DNA of 64,000 bases from assembly GCF_000241265.1 (NCBI RefSeq), contig NZ_BAEE01000048.1, positions 93,024 to 157,023 of the forward strand. Reading direction: 5' to 3'. Both the position numbers and the translations under genes were made by a program. This document shows positions 46,947 through 55,827 of the stretch, piece by piece. The notes under the pieces are model-generated. The model worked only from the letters and a program-made list of their open reading frames with translations, searched no databases and was not told the origin of the DNA. This DNA comes from Gordonia araii NBRC 100433 (GTDB taxonomy: Bacteria > Actinomycetota > Actinomycetes > Mycobacteriales > Mycobacteriaceae). The first letter of the stretch is position 1. Each line of letters starts with the position of its first letter.

Positions 46947-47351
46947 ATGCCGACATTCGACGACGTCCGGCGCCTGGCACTCGCGCTGCCGCAGACGAGT
47001 GAGAAGACCTCCTGGGGAAACCAGATGTTCTGCGTCGCGAAGAAGGGCTTCGTGTGGGAGCGACCGCTGAACAAGTCCGACGTCAAGGCGCTGACCGAGC
47101 TCGGCCGCGAGATCCCGGGCGGCGAGATCATCGGTTTGCGCGTGCCGGACGAGAACGCCAAGCACGAGCTGATCGCCAGTGAGCCGGAGACCTTCTTCAC
47201 GATCCCCCACTTCGACGGCTATCCGGCCGTGCTCGCCCGTCTCGACGCGATCGACCTCGACGAGCTGCGCGAGATGATCACCGATGCCTGGCTCGACCGG
47301 GCCCCGAAACGCCTGGCGAAGGAGTTCCTCGCCGGCGAGGGCGATGGGTGA
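46947..47351 (+). CDS. MmcQ/YjbR family protein
   Basis: A 134-residue YjbR/MmcQ protein, a small fold related to the CyaY-like domain. Family features are FDDVRRLALALPQTSEKTSWG at the start and FFTIPHFDGYPAVLARLDAIDLDELREMITDAWLDRAPKRL at the end. The biochemical role is unproven; DNA binding has been proposed for relatives. It is probably co-transcribed with the upstream SDR. Confidence 0.9.
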   Translation: MPTFDDVRRLALALPQTSEKTSWGNQMFCVAKKGFVWERPLNKSDVKALTELGREIPGGEIIGLRVPDENAKHELIASEPETFFTIPHFDGYPAVLARLDAIDLDELREMITDAWLDRAPKRLAKEFLAGEGDG

Positions 47352-47355
47352 GCGG

Positions 47356-47640
47356 CTAGTCGCCGAACGGACCGAAAATGTTGACCCACTCGTGGATTCG
47401 CGTCGCGGCGATGGCTCCGACCTTCGCGAACGGATCGCCCGCTAGATAGTTGGCCACGTCGTCGCGGCTCTCGGCAACGATCATCAGCCACGCGCCGCTG
47501 CCGTCCGCGAACGGACCAGCCATCCGCACGACGCCGCTATCGTGTCCGTCGCCCAACCACTGCCGGTGGGCGGGACGGTGTTCGTCGCGGAGCGCGGCGC
47601 CCGAGGGCGCGTAGGTGTATTCGACGGCGAAGTTCGGCAT
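47356..47640 (-). CDS. YciI-like protein
   Basis: A 94-residue YCII-related ferredoxin-like-fold protein. The conserved His-Asp style site is visible in RPAHRQWLGD, and the core AGPFADGSGAWLMIVAESRDDVANYLAGDPFAKVGA is typical. YciI proteins are small enzymes or regulators of uncertain reaction; one family member is a dehydrochlorinase. It converges on the YjbR-like gene with only 4 bases between stops and is divergent to the SMP-30-like gene. Confidence 0.88.
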   Translation of the reverse strand: MPNFAVEYTYAPSGAALRDEHRPAHRQWLGDGHDSGVVRMAGPFADGSGAWLMIVAESRDDVANYLAGDPFAKVGAIAATRIHEWVNIFGPFGD

Positions 47641-47762
47641 GACCGCAGCTTAGCCGCCGGCGCCACGCCGCCGGGTACCGGCGAGATCGCCGCAAACCCT
47701 TGCGCCCGACGCCGAGTGGCGTAGCGTCGGCTGCGCCGAGACGGAGAAGGAGCGCCACCACG

Positions 47763-48713
47763 ATGCGAAACAGGATTACCCCGTTCGTCGCCGCGACCAC
47801 CGCCGTCGCCGCTGCCTGGGCCCTCGTCGCGGGTGCCGGTGCGGCGACCGCAGCGCCGCCCTGCCCAGGCGCCCAACCACCGCGGCTCGTCGGCTCGGTT
47901 CCGGGTGCCGCACTCGAGGGTCTCACCGTCGACCGGGCCGGCCGGCTGTACGCGTCGGACGCGGCCAGCGGTCGCGTGTTCCGGTTGAGCCGCCCCGGTG
48001 CGCCCGCGGTCGCGATCGCACGCGTGCCCGACGGCAGTGCCGGTGGCTTGGCGTGGACGCCGGGCGGGACGCTTCTCGTCGGCTACGGCAACGCCGGGGT
48101 GCTGGCCGGCGATGCTCTCCGCCCGGCCGGCATCGCGCGCCTGGACGTGCGCTCCCGGGTGCTGCGCCCGTGGGTCGGCGGACTGTCCGCGGCGAACGGC
48201 CTGACGGTCTCGCGCGCGGGGAACGTCTACGCCACCAACGACTTCGGCAATCAGATCGCCAGGATCAGCCCGGCCGGACGCGTGCAACCCGCGTGGGGTT
48301 CGCTCCCGAGCGCCAACGGCGCCGTCCTCGGTCGCGGCGACCGCTTCCTCTACCTGGCGCGCACGTTCGTCAACCCCGGCGTCAGCCGAGTCTCCACGTC
48401 CAATCCTCGCGTCGTGCAGAATCTGCTGACCGTCGGCTACGGCGACGCGCCGGACGGGCTGACGCTCGATTCGCGCGACCGCCCGATCGTGCCGTTCAAC
48501 CTGTCCGGGCGCATCGTCCGCGTCACCGCGCCCGGCCGGTACTGCGTTCTCGCGTCGGGCCTGCCCACGTCGAGTGTCGTCACCTACGGGCGCGGCGACC
48601 GCGGCTTCTCGGCGGGCCGGTTGTACCGGGCCGGCTTCGACGGACGGATCTACGAGATCCCGGCCGGTTTCGACCGCGCCGCGCGCACCCACACCGCCGA
48701 AGGTCAGCGGTAG
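47763..48713 (+). CDS. Secreted SMP-30/NHL-type beta-propeller protein
   Basis: A 316-residue secreted protein: signal peptide (residues 1-33, ending ATAAPP), then a six-bladed propeller pattern. Repeats of the GLTVDRAGRLYASD kind recur (EGLTVD, NGLTVSRAGNVYATND, DGLTLDSRDRPIV). This is typical of SMP-30/gluconolactonase/NHL-type folds. A cysteine pair (PPCPGA and YCVLA) may form a disulfide. The enzyme activity is not certain. The ATG follows AAGGAG. It converges on the peroxiredoxin-like gene of the divergent cluster. Confidence 0.8.
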   Translation: MRNRITPFVAATTAVAAAWALVAGAGAATAAPPCPGAQPPRLVGSVPGAALEGLTVDRAGRLYASDAASGRVFRLSRPGAPAVAIARVPDGSAGGLAWTPGGTLLVGYGNAGVLAGDALRPAGIARLDVRSRVLRPWVGGLSAANGLTVSRAGNVYATNDFGNQIARISPAGRVQPAWGSLPSANGAVLGRGDRFLYLARTFVNPGVSRVSTSNPRVVQNLLTVGYGDAPDGLTLDSRDRPIVPFNLSGRIVRVTAPGRYCVLASGLPTSSVVTYGRGDRGFSAGRLYRAGFDGRIYEIPAGFDRAARTHTAEGQR

Positions 48714-48749
48714 CGAGCGGTTGCGGCTCTACGGCTATGAGCGGCTCGA

Positions 48750-49319
48750 CTATCGCGCGGACAGCCGGTCCGGTTCGTGGGCCGCCGCCACCGCGCGCAG
48801 CGCGTCGACCACTCGGTCGCCCGGAATCACGTCGGCGACGTGCTTCTGCCGGTACTCCCAAGTGACCGCACGCCCGCCGCGGTCGACGACGAAGATGCCG
48901 CCGAGCCGGGCCGGATCGCCGGTTCGCTGGTATGGGTAGACGCCTTTGCCCAGCACTCGGACGATGCCGCGGCCGAGCCGGTAGGGGTCGAGCAGGCGAC
49001 GCCGTGTCGCCAGGCCCATCGTCCGATAGAGCGTGTGGTCCTCGGTGACCATCACCGGAGTGCGGGACGCCGCTCGCTGCCGGAAGGTGAACCCCTGGAT
49101 GGAGGTGCCGATACCGATCAGCACGACGTCGGCGCCCAGCGCCGCGATCTCGTCGTGCCGCGCCGTCAACTCCTTCGCCTGCTCGAGCGCGAATGCACTG
49201 CCGAACTGCGGGAGGAAGACGAGCGCGACCGGACGCTCCCGCCAGAAGTCCTGAAACTCGTGCAAATGGTGGCGATCGTCGAGAACGCGCTCGTTGCTGA
49301 TCACATCGACCCGGGTCAT
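48750..49319 (-). CDS. Thioredoxin-fold AhpC/TSA_2-like protein lacking the catalytic cysteine
   Basis: A 189-residue protein of the peroxiredoxin-like 2 (AhpC-TSA_2) fold. The segment VALVFLPQFGSAFALEQAKEL aligns with the active site, where relatives have FRHFGCPFC. Both cysteines are replaced (GSAFA), and no Cys occurs elsewhere. The later GVYPYQRTGDPARLGGIFVVD is family-like. It therefore probably is not a thiol peroxidase and may bind a substrate or partner. Its ATG overlaps the MpaB-like gene stop (ATGA), so it is the last gene of the leftward oxidative operon. Confidence 0.75.
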   Translation of the reverse strand: MTRVDVISNERVLDDRHHLHEFQDFWRERPVALVFLPQFGSAFALEQAKELTARHDEIAALGADVVLIGIGTSIQGFTFRQRAASRTPVMVTEDHTLYRTMGLATRRRLLDPYRLGRGIVRVLGKGVYPYQRTGDPARLGGIFVVDRGGRAVTWEYRQKHVADVIPGDRVVDALRAVAAAHEPDRLSAR

Positions 49320-50443
49320 GCGTCGACCTGCGCTATGTGCTTCTCGTCGACCTCGCGCTCGTCGGCGGACTCCCCGCCGGCGAGGTTGGCCATCGGGCAT
49401 CGCGACGGCCCCCGCTTGCCCAGTTGCAGCGCGAGTCCGGGGTCGTGGGTCATCGGCTCATGTCCCGTGCGGTCGGCATGCCGGATCGCGTTGTGCATGT
49501 ACCCCCAGGTTTCGGGACCGAAGTAGGGAACGAAGACCCGTTCGAAGACCGGGTTGCGCAAGGCCCGCGCCACCGTCTTGACGAGGGTGTGTCCGACGCG
49601 CGCTCGCACGCGGTAGTGGCTGAGGCCGGTGATCTCCCGGACGTACGGGGTGAGCAGCGGGATGGCGCCCCAGATCGCCACCCGCATGAGCGGCCCGATG
49701 ACGGCGTTGGGATACAGCGGCGTCAGGGGCGGATGCGTCATGAAATCCGTCAGCTCCTGGGCCGGGCGCGTGAACGCCATGAGTTCGCGCTCGGCTCGAC
49801 GCACCCATTCCTCGACGGCTTCCGGGGTGTCGGGCAGTTCGTCGGCGGGCATACCCATCAGCTGGCAGACCTTGACCTGCTCGCGGTAGAACTGGCGCTC
49901 GTCCTCGTCGGTCGCGTTCGGGTCGCCGAACGCCTTGTAGGCGCGCCACAGATGCGGCCAGCCGACCACGTAGGTGAACTTGAGGGTCTCGACGTGATTG
50001 GCCTCGAATAGCTCACCCGTCGCCGGGATCTCGCCGGTGACGTGCGAATGCTTCCGGAACAGGTCGACGCCGACCTTCTCCGCGCCGGCCGTGTCACCGC
50101 CTACGGCCCCGGCGAAGAAGTGCAGACTCCGGCGGATCCGCCCGATCGTGTCGTAGTAGTAGGTCGTGTGGTGGCCGACACCGTAGGCGCCGTCGGGATC
50201 GAGGACCGAGATGAACAACCCCGAGAGCGCTCCCATGCCGGCGACCATCACGTTCTGATAGACCTTCCAGCTGATGGACTCGGGCCCGAAGTACCCGTTG
50301 TCCACCCGCGGCGTCTCGGCGATGGCCAGCGCCCGCCTGCCGTTCTTCCCGTGCAGCTTCAGCAGGAAGTCGTACCTGCGGTCCACCTTCTGGCGGTCTT
50401 CCTTCGACATCGTGGCGATGTCGCCGATCTGGATTGCTCCCAT
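49316..50443 (-). CDS. MpaB-family oxygenase (DUF2236)
   Basis: A 375-residue DUF2236/MpaB-type protein, a family with a heme b site that includes rubber and mycophenolate-pathway oxygenases. Family features are VGHHTTYYYDTIGRIRRSL, LFRKHSHVTGE (the expected heme-proximal His region), and a FTYVVGWPHLWRAYKAFG block. The ATG at 50443, with GAGGACC immediately upstream, is preferred over a GTG at 50452. It lies 30 bases after the flavin monooxygenase gene. Cleavage or oxidation of a hydrophobic chain is a reasonable guess, but the substrate is unknown. Confidence 0.85.
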   Translation of the reverse strand: MGAIQIGDIATMSKEDRQKVDRRYDFLLKLHGKNGRRALAIAETPRVDNGYFGPESISWKVYQNVMVAGMGALSGLFISVLDPDGAYGVGHHTTYYYDTIGRIRRSLHFFAGAVGGDTAGAEKVGVDLFRKHSHVTGEIPATGELFEANHVETLKFTYVVGWPHLWRAYKAFGDPNATDEDERQFYREQVKVCQLMGMPADELPDTPEAVEEWVRRAERELMAFTRPAQELTDFMTHPPLTPLYPNAVIGPLMRVAIWGAIPLLTPYVREITGLSHYRVRARVGHTLVKTVARALRNPVFERVFVPYFGPETWGYMHNAIRHADRTGHEPMTHDPGLALQLGKRGPSRCPMANLAGGESADEREVDEKHIAQVDA

Positions 50444-50473
50444 GGTCCTCACCTTTCGATCCTTCGCGGCGTG

Positions 50474-52048
50474 CTAGACAGCGGTCTCGGCCCGCACCGG
50501 CCGTTCGAGGGCGTCGGCGGTTTCATAGCGGTAGTCGTCGAGCGGGAACTCGCGGGTCTGCTTGCGCGCCGCGAAGAAGCCCTCCGGCCGGATGTAGGTG
50601 CTGTCCCGCTGCGAATTGCGGTAGTACGTCGGCACGTCTCCGTTGAGTTCGCACAGGTAGTAGCGGACGCCTTCGGCGCTGGCGTGAACGGCGCGGTGGT
50701 AAGCGTCAGCGACCTCTCGCCGCACTTCGCAGACGACCGCGCGACGCCGCTTCGTCTCGCCGATGGCCCGCACCGCGTGATCGGCGGTGACCTCGACGAA
50801 GGCGTGCCAGCCGGTGCCGCTCCACGAATAGGGGCCGACGAGCGTCCATCGGTTCGGCAGGCCGGGCACGGACACGCTCTGATAGGCCCGCAGTCCTTCG
50901 TCGTTGTAGAACTTCGCAAGGTCGAAGCCGTCGCGACCGACGACGGTGCCGGGCACGTAGGTCTCTGGATCCGAGAAGACTTCGTACCCGGTGGCCAGCA
51001 CGAGCACGTCCGCCTTGTGCAGCACGCTGTCGCGCGTCTTCACCCCGGTCGGCGTGATCTTCTCGATCGGCTCGGTGACCAGGTGCACGTTGGGGCGGTT
51101 GTACGCGGAGAGATAGTGGCTCGACATGGTCGGGCGCTTCGCGAGCAGTCCGAAGTCCGGGGTCAGCTTCGCCGCGGTTTCCGCGTCCTTCACGACCCAG
51201 CGGACGTAGCGCCGATACCCAGCGATAGACCACTTGTCGAACCGGTCGGCGAGCGGTTTGAAGACCGGCATCGGCGTCTTGCTCACGAACCGGAGAAGCA
51301 CGTCGACGAGGACGAAGGCCACACCGTTGAGCGCCGCCGACGTGCCCGGCACGGCGAGGAATTTCTTCATCGCCTCGGGGACGGCGAAATCCGGCTTCGG
51401 GACGGACCAGACCGGTGTGCGCTGGAAGACGGTCAGCTCGCCGACGTCCGGCGCGATGGCCGGGATGATCTGGACGGCGCTGGCGCCGGTGCCGATGATG
51501 GCGACGCTCTTGCCGGCCATGTCGTAGTCGTGATCCCAATCGGTCGGCCGCTGGACCTTGCCCCGGAACGCGTCGGCGCCGGGGATTCCGACGTCCCCCT
51601 TGGGCCGCACGAACGCACCAACGGCACTGATGACGAAGCGGGCGGTGACGGTGTCGCCGCTGCTGAGATTCAGCTCCCAGCAGTGGAGGTCGGGGTTCCA
51701 GACCTCGCTATCGACGTTCGCGTTGAACCGCACGCGCTCGTAGACGCCGTAGCGACGCGCGACCTCGGCGTGATACTCCTTCACCTCCGGCCCGTAGGCG
51801 AAGAAGCGCGACCAGTTCGGGTTCCGGGCGAAGGAGTACTGGTAGGTCGTCGACGGGATGTCGACGGCGATTCCGGGGTAGTCGTTCTCGTGCCAGCTGC
51901 CGCCGACGTCGTCGGCTCGCTCCAGTACGACGAAGTCGTCGATCCCGGCCGCGCGCAGCTTGACGCCCGCCGCGATGCCGCCGGGCCCTGCCCCGATCAC
52001 AGCCACCTCGTACCGCGGCTTATCCGATTGCGCAGTCATGCTGTTCAC
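50474..52048 (-). CDS. Flavin-containing monooxygenase, Baeyer-Villiger-like (leftward operon)
   Basis: A 524-residue FAD/NADPH monooxygenase. FAD binding is at VIGAGPGGIAAG, NADPH binding at AIIGTGASAVQ, and the DDVGGSWHENDYPGIAVDIPS block is typical of BVMO-like enzymes. The family fingerprint FxGxxxHxxxW reads FRGKVQRPTDW, so the usual His is Arg here. This may alter NADPH handling or substrate class. The GTG at 52048 forms a GTGA overlap with the methyltransferase stop and has GAGGGAAG upstream, better than ATG 52039. It resembles mycobacterial MymA/EthA relatives. Confidence 0.88.
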   Translation of the reverse strand: MNSMTAQSDKPRYEVAVIGAGPGGIAAGVKLRAAGIDDFVVLERADDVGGSWHENDYPGIAVDIPSTTYQYSFARNPNWSRFFAYGPEVKEYHAEVARRYGVYERVRFNANVDSEVWNPDLHCWELNLSSGDTVTARFVISAVGAFVRPKGDVGIPGADAFRGKVQRPTDWDHDYDMAGKSVAIIGTGASAVQIIPAIAPDVGELTVFQRTPVWSVPKPDFAVPEAMKKFLAVPGTSAALNGVAFVLVDVLLRFVSKTPMPVFKPLADRFDKWSIAGYRRYVRWVVKDAETAAKLTPDFGLLAKRPTMSSHYLSAYNRPNVHLVTEPIEKITPTGVKTRDSVLHKADVLVLATGYEVFSDPETYVPGTVVGRDGFDLAKFYNDEGLRAYQSVSVPGLPNRWTLVGPYSWSGTGWHAFVEVTADHAVRAIGETKRRRAVVCEVRREVADAYHRAVHASAEGVRYYLCELNGDVPTYYRNSQRDSTYIRPEGFFAARKQTREFPLDDYRYETADALERPVRAETAV

Positions 52049-52836
52049 CCGGACTTCCCTCGTCGGTCCGGGGCGGTCAGATCGCGCGGTTTCGTCGCGG
52101 CGATGGTCTGGGCCAGTCCCTCGACGGTCTGCTCGACGTCGACGAGACCGAGGTCGTCGAGCCATCCGGTGATCTCGTCCTTCCCGAAGACGGTGACGCC
52201 ACCGAACCGCGCGATCGCCGCACCGACTCCCGGTATCGACGGAGAGACGCTCGTCAGGATGACCAACCGCCCGCCGGGCTTGAGCACACGAACGAATTCC
52301 TCGACGGCGGTCCGCGGATCGTTGATCAGGTAGAGCGCGGCGAGGCAGCAGACGGCGTCGGCGGTCGCGCTGCGAAATGGCAGCGCACACGCATCCCCAC
52401 GCACGTAGACGACGCTCTCTCCGCTGTTGTCGGCGACGGCTCGGAGCAGCATCGGTTCGGAAGCATCGACGCCGATCGCCAAACCGTCGGCACCGAGGTA
52501 CCGCCCGAACCAACCGGTGAAGTTGCCCGGCCCGCAACCGATATCGAGGACGGTCATCCCGGGGCGCAGCTTCAACAGCGATGCGATCAACCGGCGATCG
52601 GCGTCTCGCCCCAGGCGCGGGCTGCCCGCCAGCCGCCGGCCGATCGGCCGGCCGGCCTGATAGATCCAGGCGTATCCGCGGGTACGCATCAAGCGCTGGG
52701 CAACGGTGTCGACACGGGGCGCCTCGCGGTCCAACACGTCGATGTACCCGTTGGTGCTGATCGCGTCGGTCGCGGCTGCCGCGTCGAGGAGTTCGAACGC
52801 CCGCTCGGCCGCGCCGTGCGCCACGACGGGCTTCAT
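52045..52836 (-). CDS. Class I SAM-dependent methyltransferase
   Basis: A 263-residue methyltransferase. The SAM-binding motif I is VLDIGCGPGNFTG (about residues 96-108), the acidic ribose residue is in GVDASEPML, and motif II-III lie at YVRGDACALPF and LKPGGRLVILTS. The first 80 residues are an unassigned helical lead. It overlaps both neighbours by four bases (esterase upstream, monooxygenase downstream), so it belongs to the leftward operon. A lipid or small hydrophobic substrate is inferred from context. Confidence 0.88.
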   Translation of the reverse strand: MKPVVAHGAAERAFELLDAAAATDAISTNGYIDVLDREAPRVDTVAQRLMRTRGYAWIYQAGRPIGRRLAGSPRLGRDADRRLIASLLKLRPGMTVLDIGCGPGNFTGWFGRYLGADGLAIGVDASEPMLLRAVADNSGESVVYVRGDACALPFRSATADAVCCLAALYLINDPRTAVEEFVRVLKPGGRLVILTSVSPSIPGVGAAIARFGGVTVFGKDEITGWLDDLGLVDVEQTVEGLAQTIAATKPRDLTAPDRRGKSG

Positions 52837-53876
52837 GCGCTCGCCCGCTTCAGACGCGTGACTTTGCGATCGTCCGAGTCGGCAGGCCGCAGGGCTGCGC
52901 GGACGAATCGGCCGATCTCGGCGAAGGCCTCCCGAGCGTCGGGAAGGATGTCAGCGCCGGCGTGGAACACGTGTGGCGCGCGATCCCACTCCTGGAGGCG
53001 GAAGTCGACATCGGCTTCGCGGCAACGCGCGGCCAGCAGGTGCGCGTCGTCGGCGAGCACTTCGCGGGAGCCGACCTGGATGAGGGTCGGCGGAAACCCG
53101 TCGAAACGGTGGTTCACCGGAGACCAGGCGGGGTCGACGGTTCCGTTGACCGCGACCCCCCACCGGATCGGCAGATCCAGGATTCGAGCCGAAAGCACGG
53201 AGTCCGTTCGATTGTTGAAGTGGCTGAACCGCCGGCGGCTGTCGTAGTTCGCGAACGGCGCGATCGCGACGAGCGCACCGGGCGTCGGCAGCCCTTCGTC
53301 GCGAGCGGCGAGCAGCAAGCCGAACGCCAGCCCTCCGCCAGCCGAGTCGCCGGCGACGACGATTCGATCCGGTTCGATCCCGGAGTCCAGGAGACCTCGG
53401 TAGGCGGCCAGGCAGTCCCCGACCGACGTGACGACGTGGGCCCGCGGGATCTGGCGGTACTCGACGTTGAGCACGGGCAGCCCGACCGCAGCCGACAGTC
53501 GTGCGACGATTCGCCGGTGGCTGTTCAGGCCGCAGGTGACCAGGCCACCGCCATGCATGTAAAGGACCGCACCGGCGGCCGTAGCGGGTGCCGGCGCCGT
53601 CTTCGGATCCCAGACCCATTCGGCCCGGAACTCCGGAAAGTCCGCGCGCATGGTGCGTGTGCCGCGCGGCGGGAGGAGTACGAACAGCATCGCATCGAAG
53701 TGCTCAAGAACCCAGAGCGCGACCCGCCGGGGAATGATGTGGTGATCGCACAGCCACACCAGGGAATCCAACGCCCGGCGTACGGTGTTGCGGAGCAGCA
53801 CGTCCGCGACGACGAGTCGCCATGAGGCGCGCCTCGGCAGCTCGACCGTGACCGACCGGTTTGACTCGGTGTCCAT
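52833..53876 (-). CDS. HSL-family alpha/beta hydrolase (LipR-like)
   Basis: A 347-residue esterase with the canonical HSL motif MHGGGLV, nucleophile GDSAGGG, and Asp/His in REVLADDAHLL and APHVFHAG. The N-terminal about 90 residues include a hydrophobic cap. ATG 53876, with GGGAGG six bases upstream, is chosen over ATG 53906. It is the first gene of the leftward operon, facing the SDR operon across the operator region. In the mymA operon of mycobacteria a similar LipR sits beside the monooxygenase. Confidence 0.92.
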   Translation of the reverse strand: MDTESNRSVTVELPRRASWRLVVADVLLRNTVRRALDSLVWLCDHHIIPRRVALWVLEHFDAMLFVLLPPRGTRTMRADFPEFRAEWVWDPKTAPAPATAAGAVLYMHGGGLVTCGLNSHRRIVARLSAAVGLPVLNVEYRQIPRAHVVTSVGDCLAAYRGLLDSGIEPDRIVVAGDSAGGGLAFGLLLAARDEGLPTPGALVAIAPFANYDSRRRFSHFNNRTDSVLSARILDLPIRWGVAVNGTVDPAWSPVNHRFDGFPPTLIQVGSREVLADDAHLLAARCREADVDFRLQEWDRAPHVFHAGADILPDAREAFAEIGRFVRAALRPADSDDRKVTRLKRASA

Positions 53877-53916
53877 CTCATACCTCCCGGCGGGCTTGGC
53901 CGCCATCCAAGATCGT

Positions 53917-54030
53917 CGCTATTTCAATAGCGTCACTATCTCAGTGGTAGCACGGGCCGTCGTCCATCGGCAAGCGTTTCGGCGCTCGGACATTGACACG
54001 CTATTTGAATAGTGTCACTATTCGAATAGC
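53917..54030. promoter_or_regulatory. Divergent control region with duplicated palindromic operator
   Basis: CGCTATTTCAATAGCGTCACTAT (53917-53939) recurs as CGCTATTTGAATAGTGTCACTAT (53999-54021) with two differences. The right copy contains the perfect 17-base palindrome GAATAGTGTCACTATTC (54007-54023) and the next palindrome CTATTCGAATAG (54018-54029). The two copies are 82 bases apart and face the two divergent operons. The match is seen directly; a TetR-type dimer as reader is inferred. Confidence 0.7.
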
Positions 54031-54100
54031 TGGCGCTGCGCGGGCGCAGCGGCTCGATCCGCCATCGCAGACAGCTACAACACGAGGAAAAGAGGGGTTC

Positions 54101-54952
54101 GTGCAGACAATTGTCATCACCGGAGCGGGAAGCGGTATCGGGCGCGCGAGCGCCGAGCGCTTCGGGCGCCAAGGCCACCGCGTCGTGGTCACTGACATCA
54201 ACGAGACAACGGGAATCGAGACGGCCGATCGCATCGTCGCCGACGGCGGAACCGCCGTGTTCCGCCGACTCGACGTGACCGATCCCGGCCAATGGGAAGT
54301 ACTCGCGGACTGGGTCTGCGACGAGTGGGGTACCCCCGACGTCGTGGTCAACAACGCCGGAATCCTCATCGGCGGCGGCTTCCTTGAGCAGACCGGCGAC
54401 GACTGGCGCCGGATGATCGATATCAACCTAATGGGGATGATCTTCGGATCCCGCACATTCGTCGAGCGGATGACCGCCACGGGCAAACGCGGCCACATCG
54501 TCAACATCGCGTCCTGCGGCTCGTTCCTGCCCAACTCGATCGCACCGTCCTATGTGACGGCGAAGGCCGGTATCTGGCTCGGCACACAGTCCCTCCGCGC
54601 CGAATTCGGCAAGCGCGGTATCGGCGTCAGCGCGATCTGTCCCGGGCTGATCCGGACAGACCTCGCGGCCAACGGGCACCGGGCAGGCGACGGCGAGGAC
54701 GAGCCGTGGGCGGCCAAGCTCGCGTCCGGTCACAAGTACTTCGGGCGCTCGCCGAAACGGGTGGCCGCAGCGATCGACCGAGCGATCCGCTGGAACCTGG
54801 CCACTGTTCCGGTCGGTGCCGAAGCCTGGCTGGTGTGGTTCCTCTATCGCCTGTCGCCGGGCACCGTGCGCACCGTGAGCACCGCTGTCCGCATGTCCTG
54901 GATCGATCCGGCCGTGAACCTGACCGGGAAAGTGTTTGGAGGAAACAAGTGA
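54101..54952 (+). CDS. Short-chain dehydrogenase/reductase (first rightward gene)
   Basis: A 283-residue SDR with TGAGSGIG at residues 7-14, NNAG, and the Ser/Tyr/Lys set in ASCGSFLPNSIAPSYVTAK. The GTG at 54101 is preceded by GAGGGG; a longer frame would run through the operator. The C-terminal part is helical and hydrophobic (AWLVWFLYRLSP), typical of SDRs near lipid or steroid enzymes. Its stop overlaps the next SDR start (GTGA). It resembles SadH-type enzymes. The substrate is likely a hydrophobic alcohol. Confidence 0.92.
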   Translation: MQTIVITGAGSGIGRASAERFGRQGHRVVVTDINETTGIETADRIVADGGTAVFRRLDVTDPGQWEVLADWVCDEWGTPDVVVNNAGILIGGGFLEQTGDDWRRMIDINLMGMIFGSRTFVERMTATGKRGHIVNIASCGSFLPNSIAPSYVTAKAGIWLGTQSLRAEFGKRGIGVSAICPGLIRTDLAANGHRAGDGEDEPWAAKLASGHKYFGRSPKRVAAAIDRAIRWNLATVPVGAEAWLVWFLYRLSPGTVRTVSTAVRMSWIDPAVNLTGKVFGGNK

Positions 54953-55827
54953 AGACCGTGATCGTCACAGGTGGTGCGGCCGGCATCGGCAAGGAGACCG
55001 CCGCCGCGTTCGCCCGCAGAGGAGACCGTGTCATCGTCGCCGACATCGACGAGCCGGCCGCTGAAGCCGCCGCGGCTGATATCAAGACTGTGGGCGGCGA
55101 GGCCGTGCCCTATCGTCTCGACGTCCGCGTCGAAGCTGAGTGGCATGACTTCGCCAATTGGGTAGCGGCCGAGTTCGGCCACGCGGACATCCTGATCAAC
55201 AATGCCGGGGTGATGGACCTCGGCGGGTTCGTGGAGACCGACGCCGCCGGCTGGCAGCGAATGGTAGACATCTGTCTGATGAGCGTCGTGTACGGCTCGA
55301 AGGTCTTCGGCCGGCAGATGATCGACCGCGACGTCGACGGGCACATCGTCAACGTGTCGTCGGCCGCGGCGTTCCTGCCGTCGGAACTCGACTCCGCCTA
55401 CGGTGTGGCCAAAGCCGCCGTGCTGATGGCGAGCCAGTCGCTGCGCGTCGAACTCGCCCCGCACGGCATCGGCGTGTCGACGATCTGCCCGGGCGCGGTC
55501 CGCACCGACCTGATCCGCAACGGCCGCCGCAATGGTCTCACCGACGAACAGCTGGCCGCGTGGAACGAGAACGCGGGAGAGGCGCAGACCAATCTGGGCA
55601 CCAGCGGCCCGGACAAGGTCGCCCGGCGCATCGTGAAGGCGGTTGACAAGAATTGGGCCGTTCTCCCGGTGAATCCGGAAGCATGGTTCATCTACTACGC
55701 TCTGCGGCTCTCCCCCGGCGCGGTGCGCGCCGCGACCTCGCGGGGCGGCTTCGAGCTCATGGAACGGTTGCTCGACAAGGGCGCGCCCATCATCACCCGT
55801 ATCGCCCAGCGCAAGGAGAAGAAATGA
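54949..55827 (+). CDS. Short-chain dehydrogenase/reductase (second, paralogous)
   Basis: A 292-residue SDR closely related to the preceding one (shared INNAG, VSSAAAFLPSELDSAYGVAK, ICPGAVRTDLI and the AWFIYYALRLSPG tail). The cofactor motif is TGGAAGIG. The pair probably arose by tandem duplication and may form a heteromer or catalyse successive steps. It overlaps both neighbours: GTGA with the first SDR, ATGA with the monooxygenase. Confidence 0.92.
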   Translation: MKTVIVTGGAAGIGKETAAAFARRGDRVIVADIDEPAAEAAAADIKTVGGEAVPYRLDVRVEAEWHDFANWVAAEFGHADILINNAGVMDLGGFVETDAAGWQRMVDICLMSVVYGSKVFGRQMIDRDVDGHIVNVSSAAAFLPSELDSAYGVAKAAVLMASQSLRVELAPHGIGVSTICPGAVRTDLIRNGRRNGLTDEQLAAWNENAGEAQTNLGTSGPDKVARRIVKAVDKNWAVLPVNPEAWFIYYALRLSPGAVRAATSRGGFELMERLLDKGAPIITRIAQRKEKK

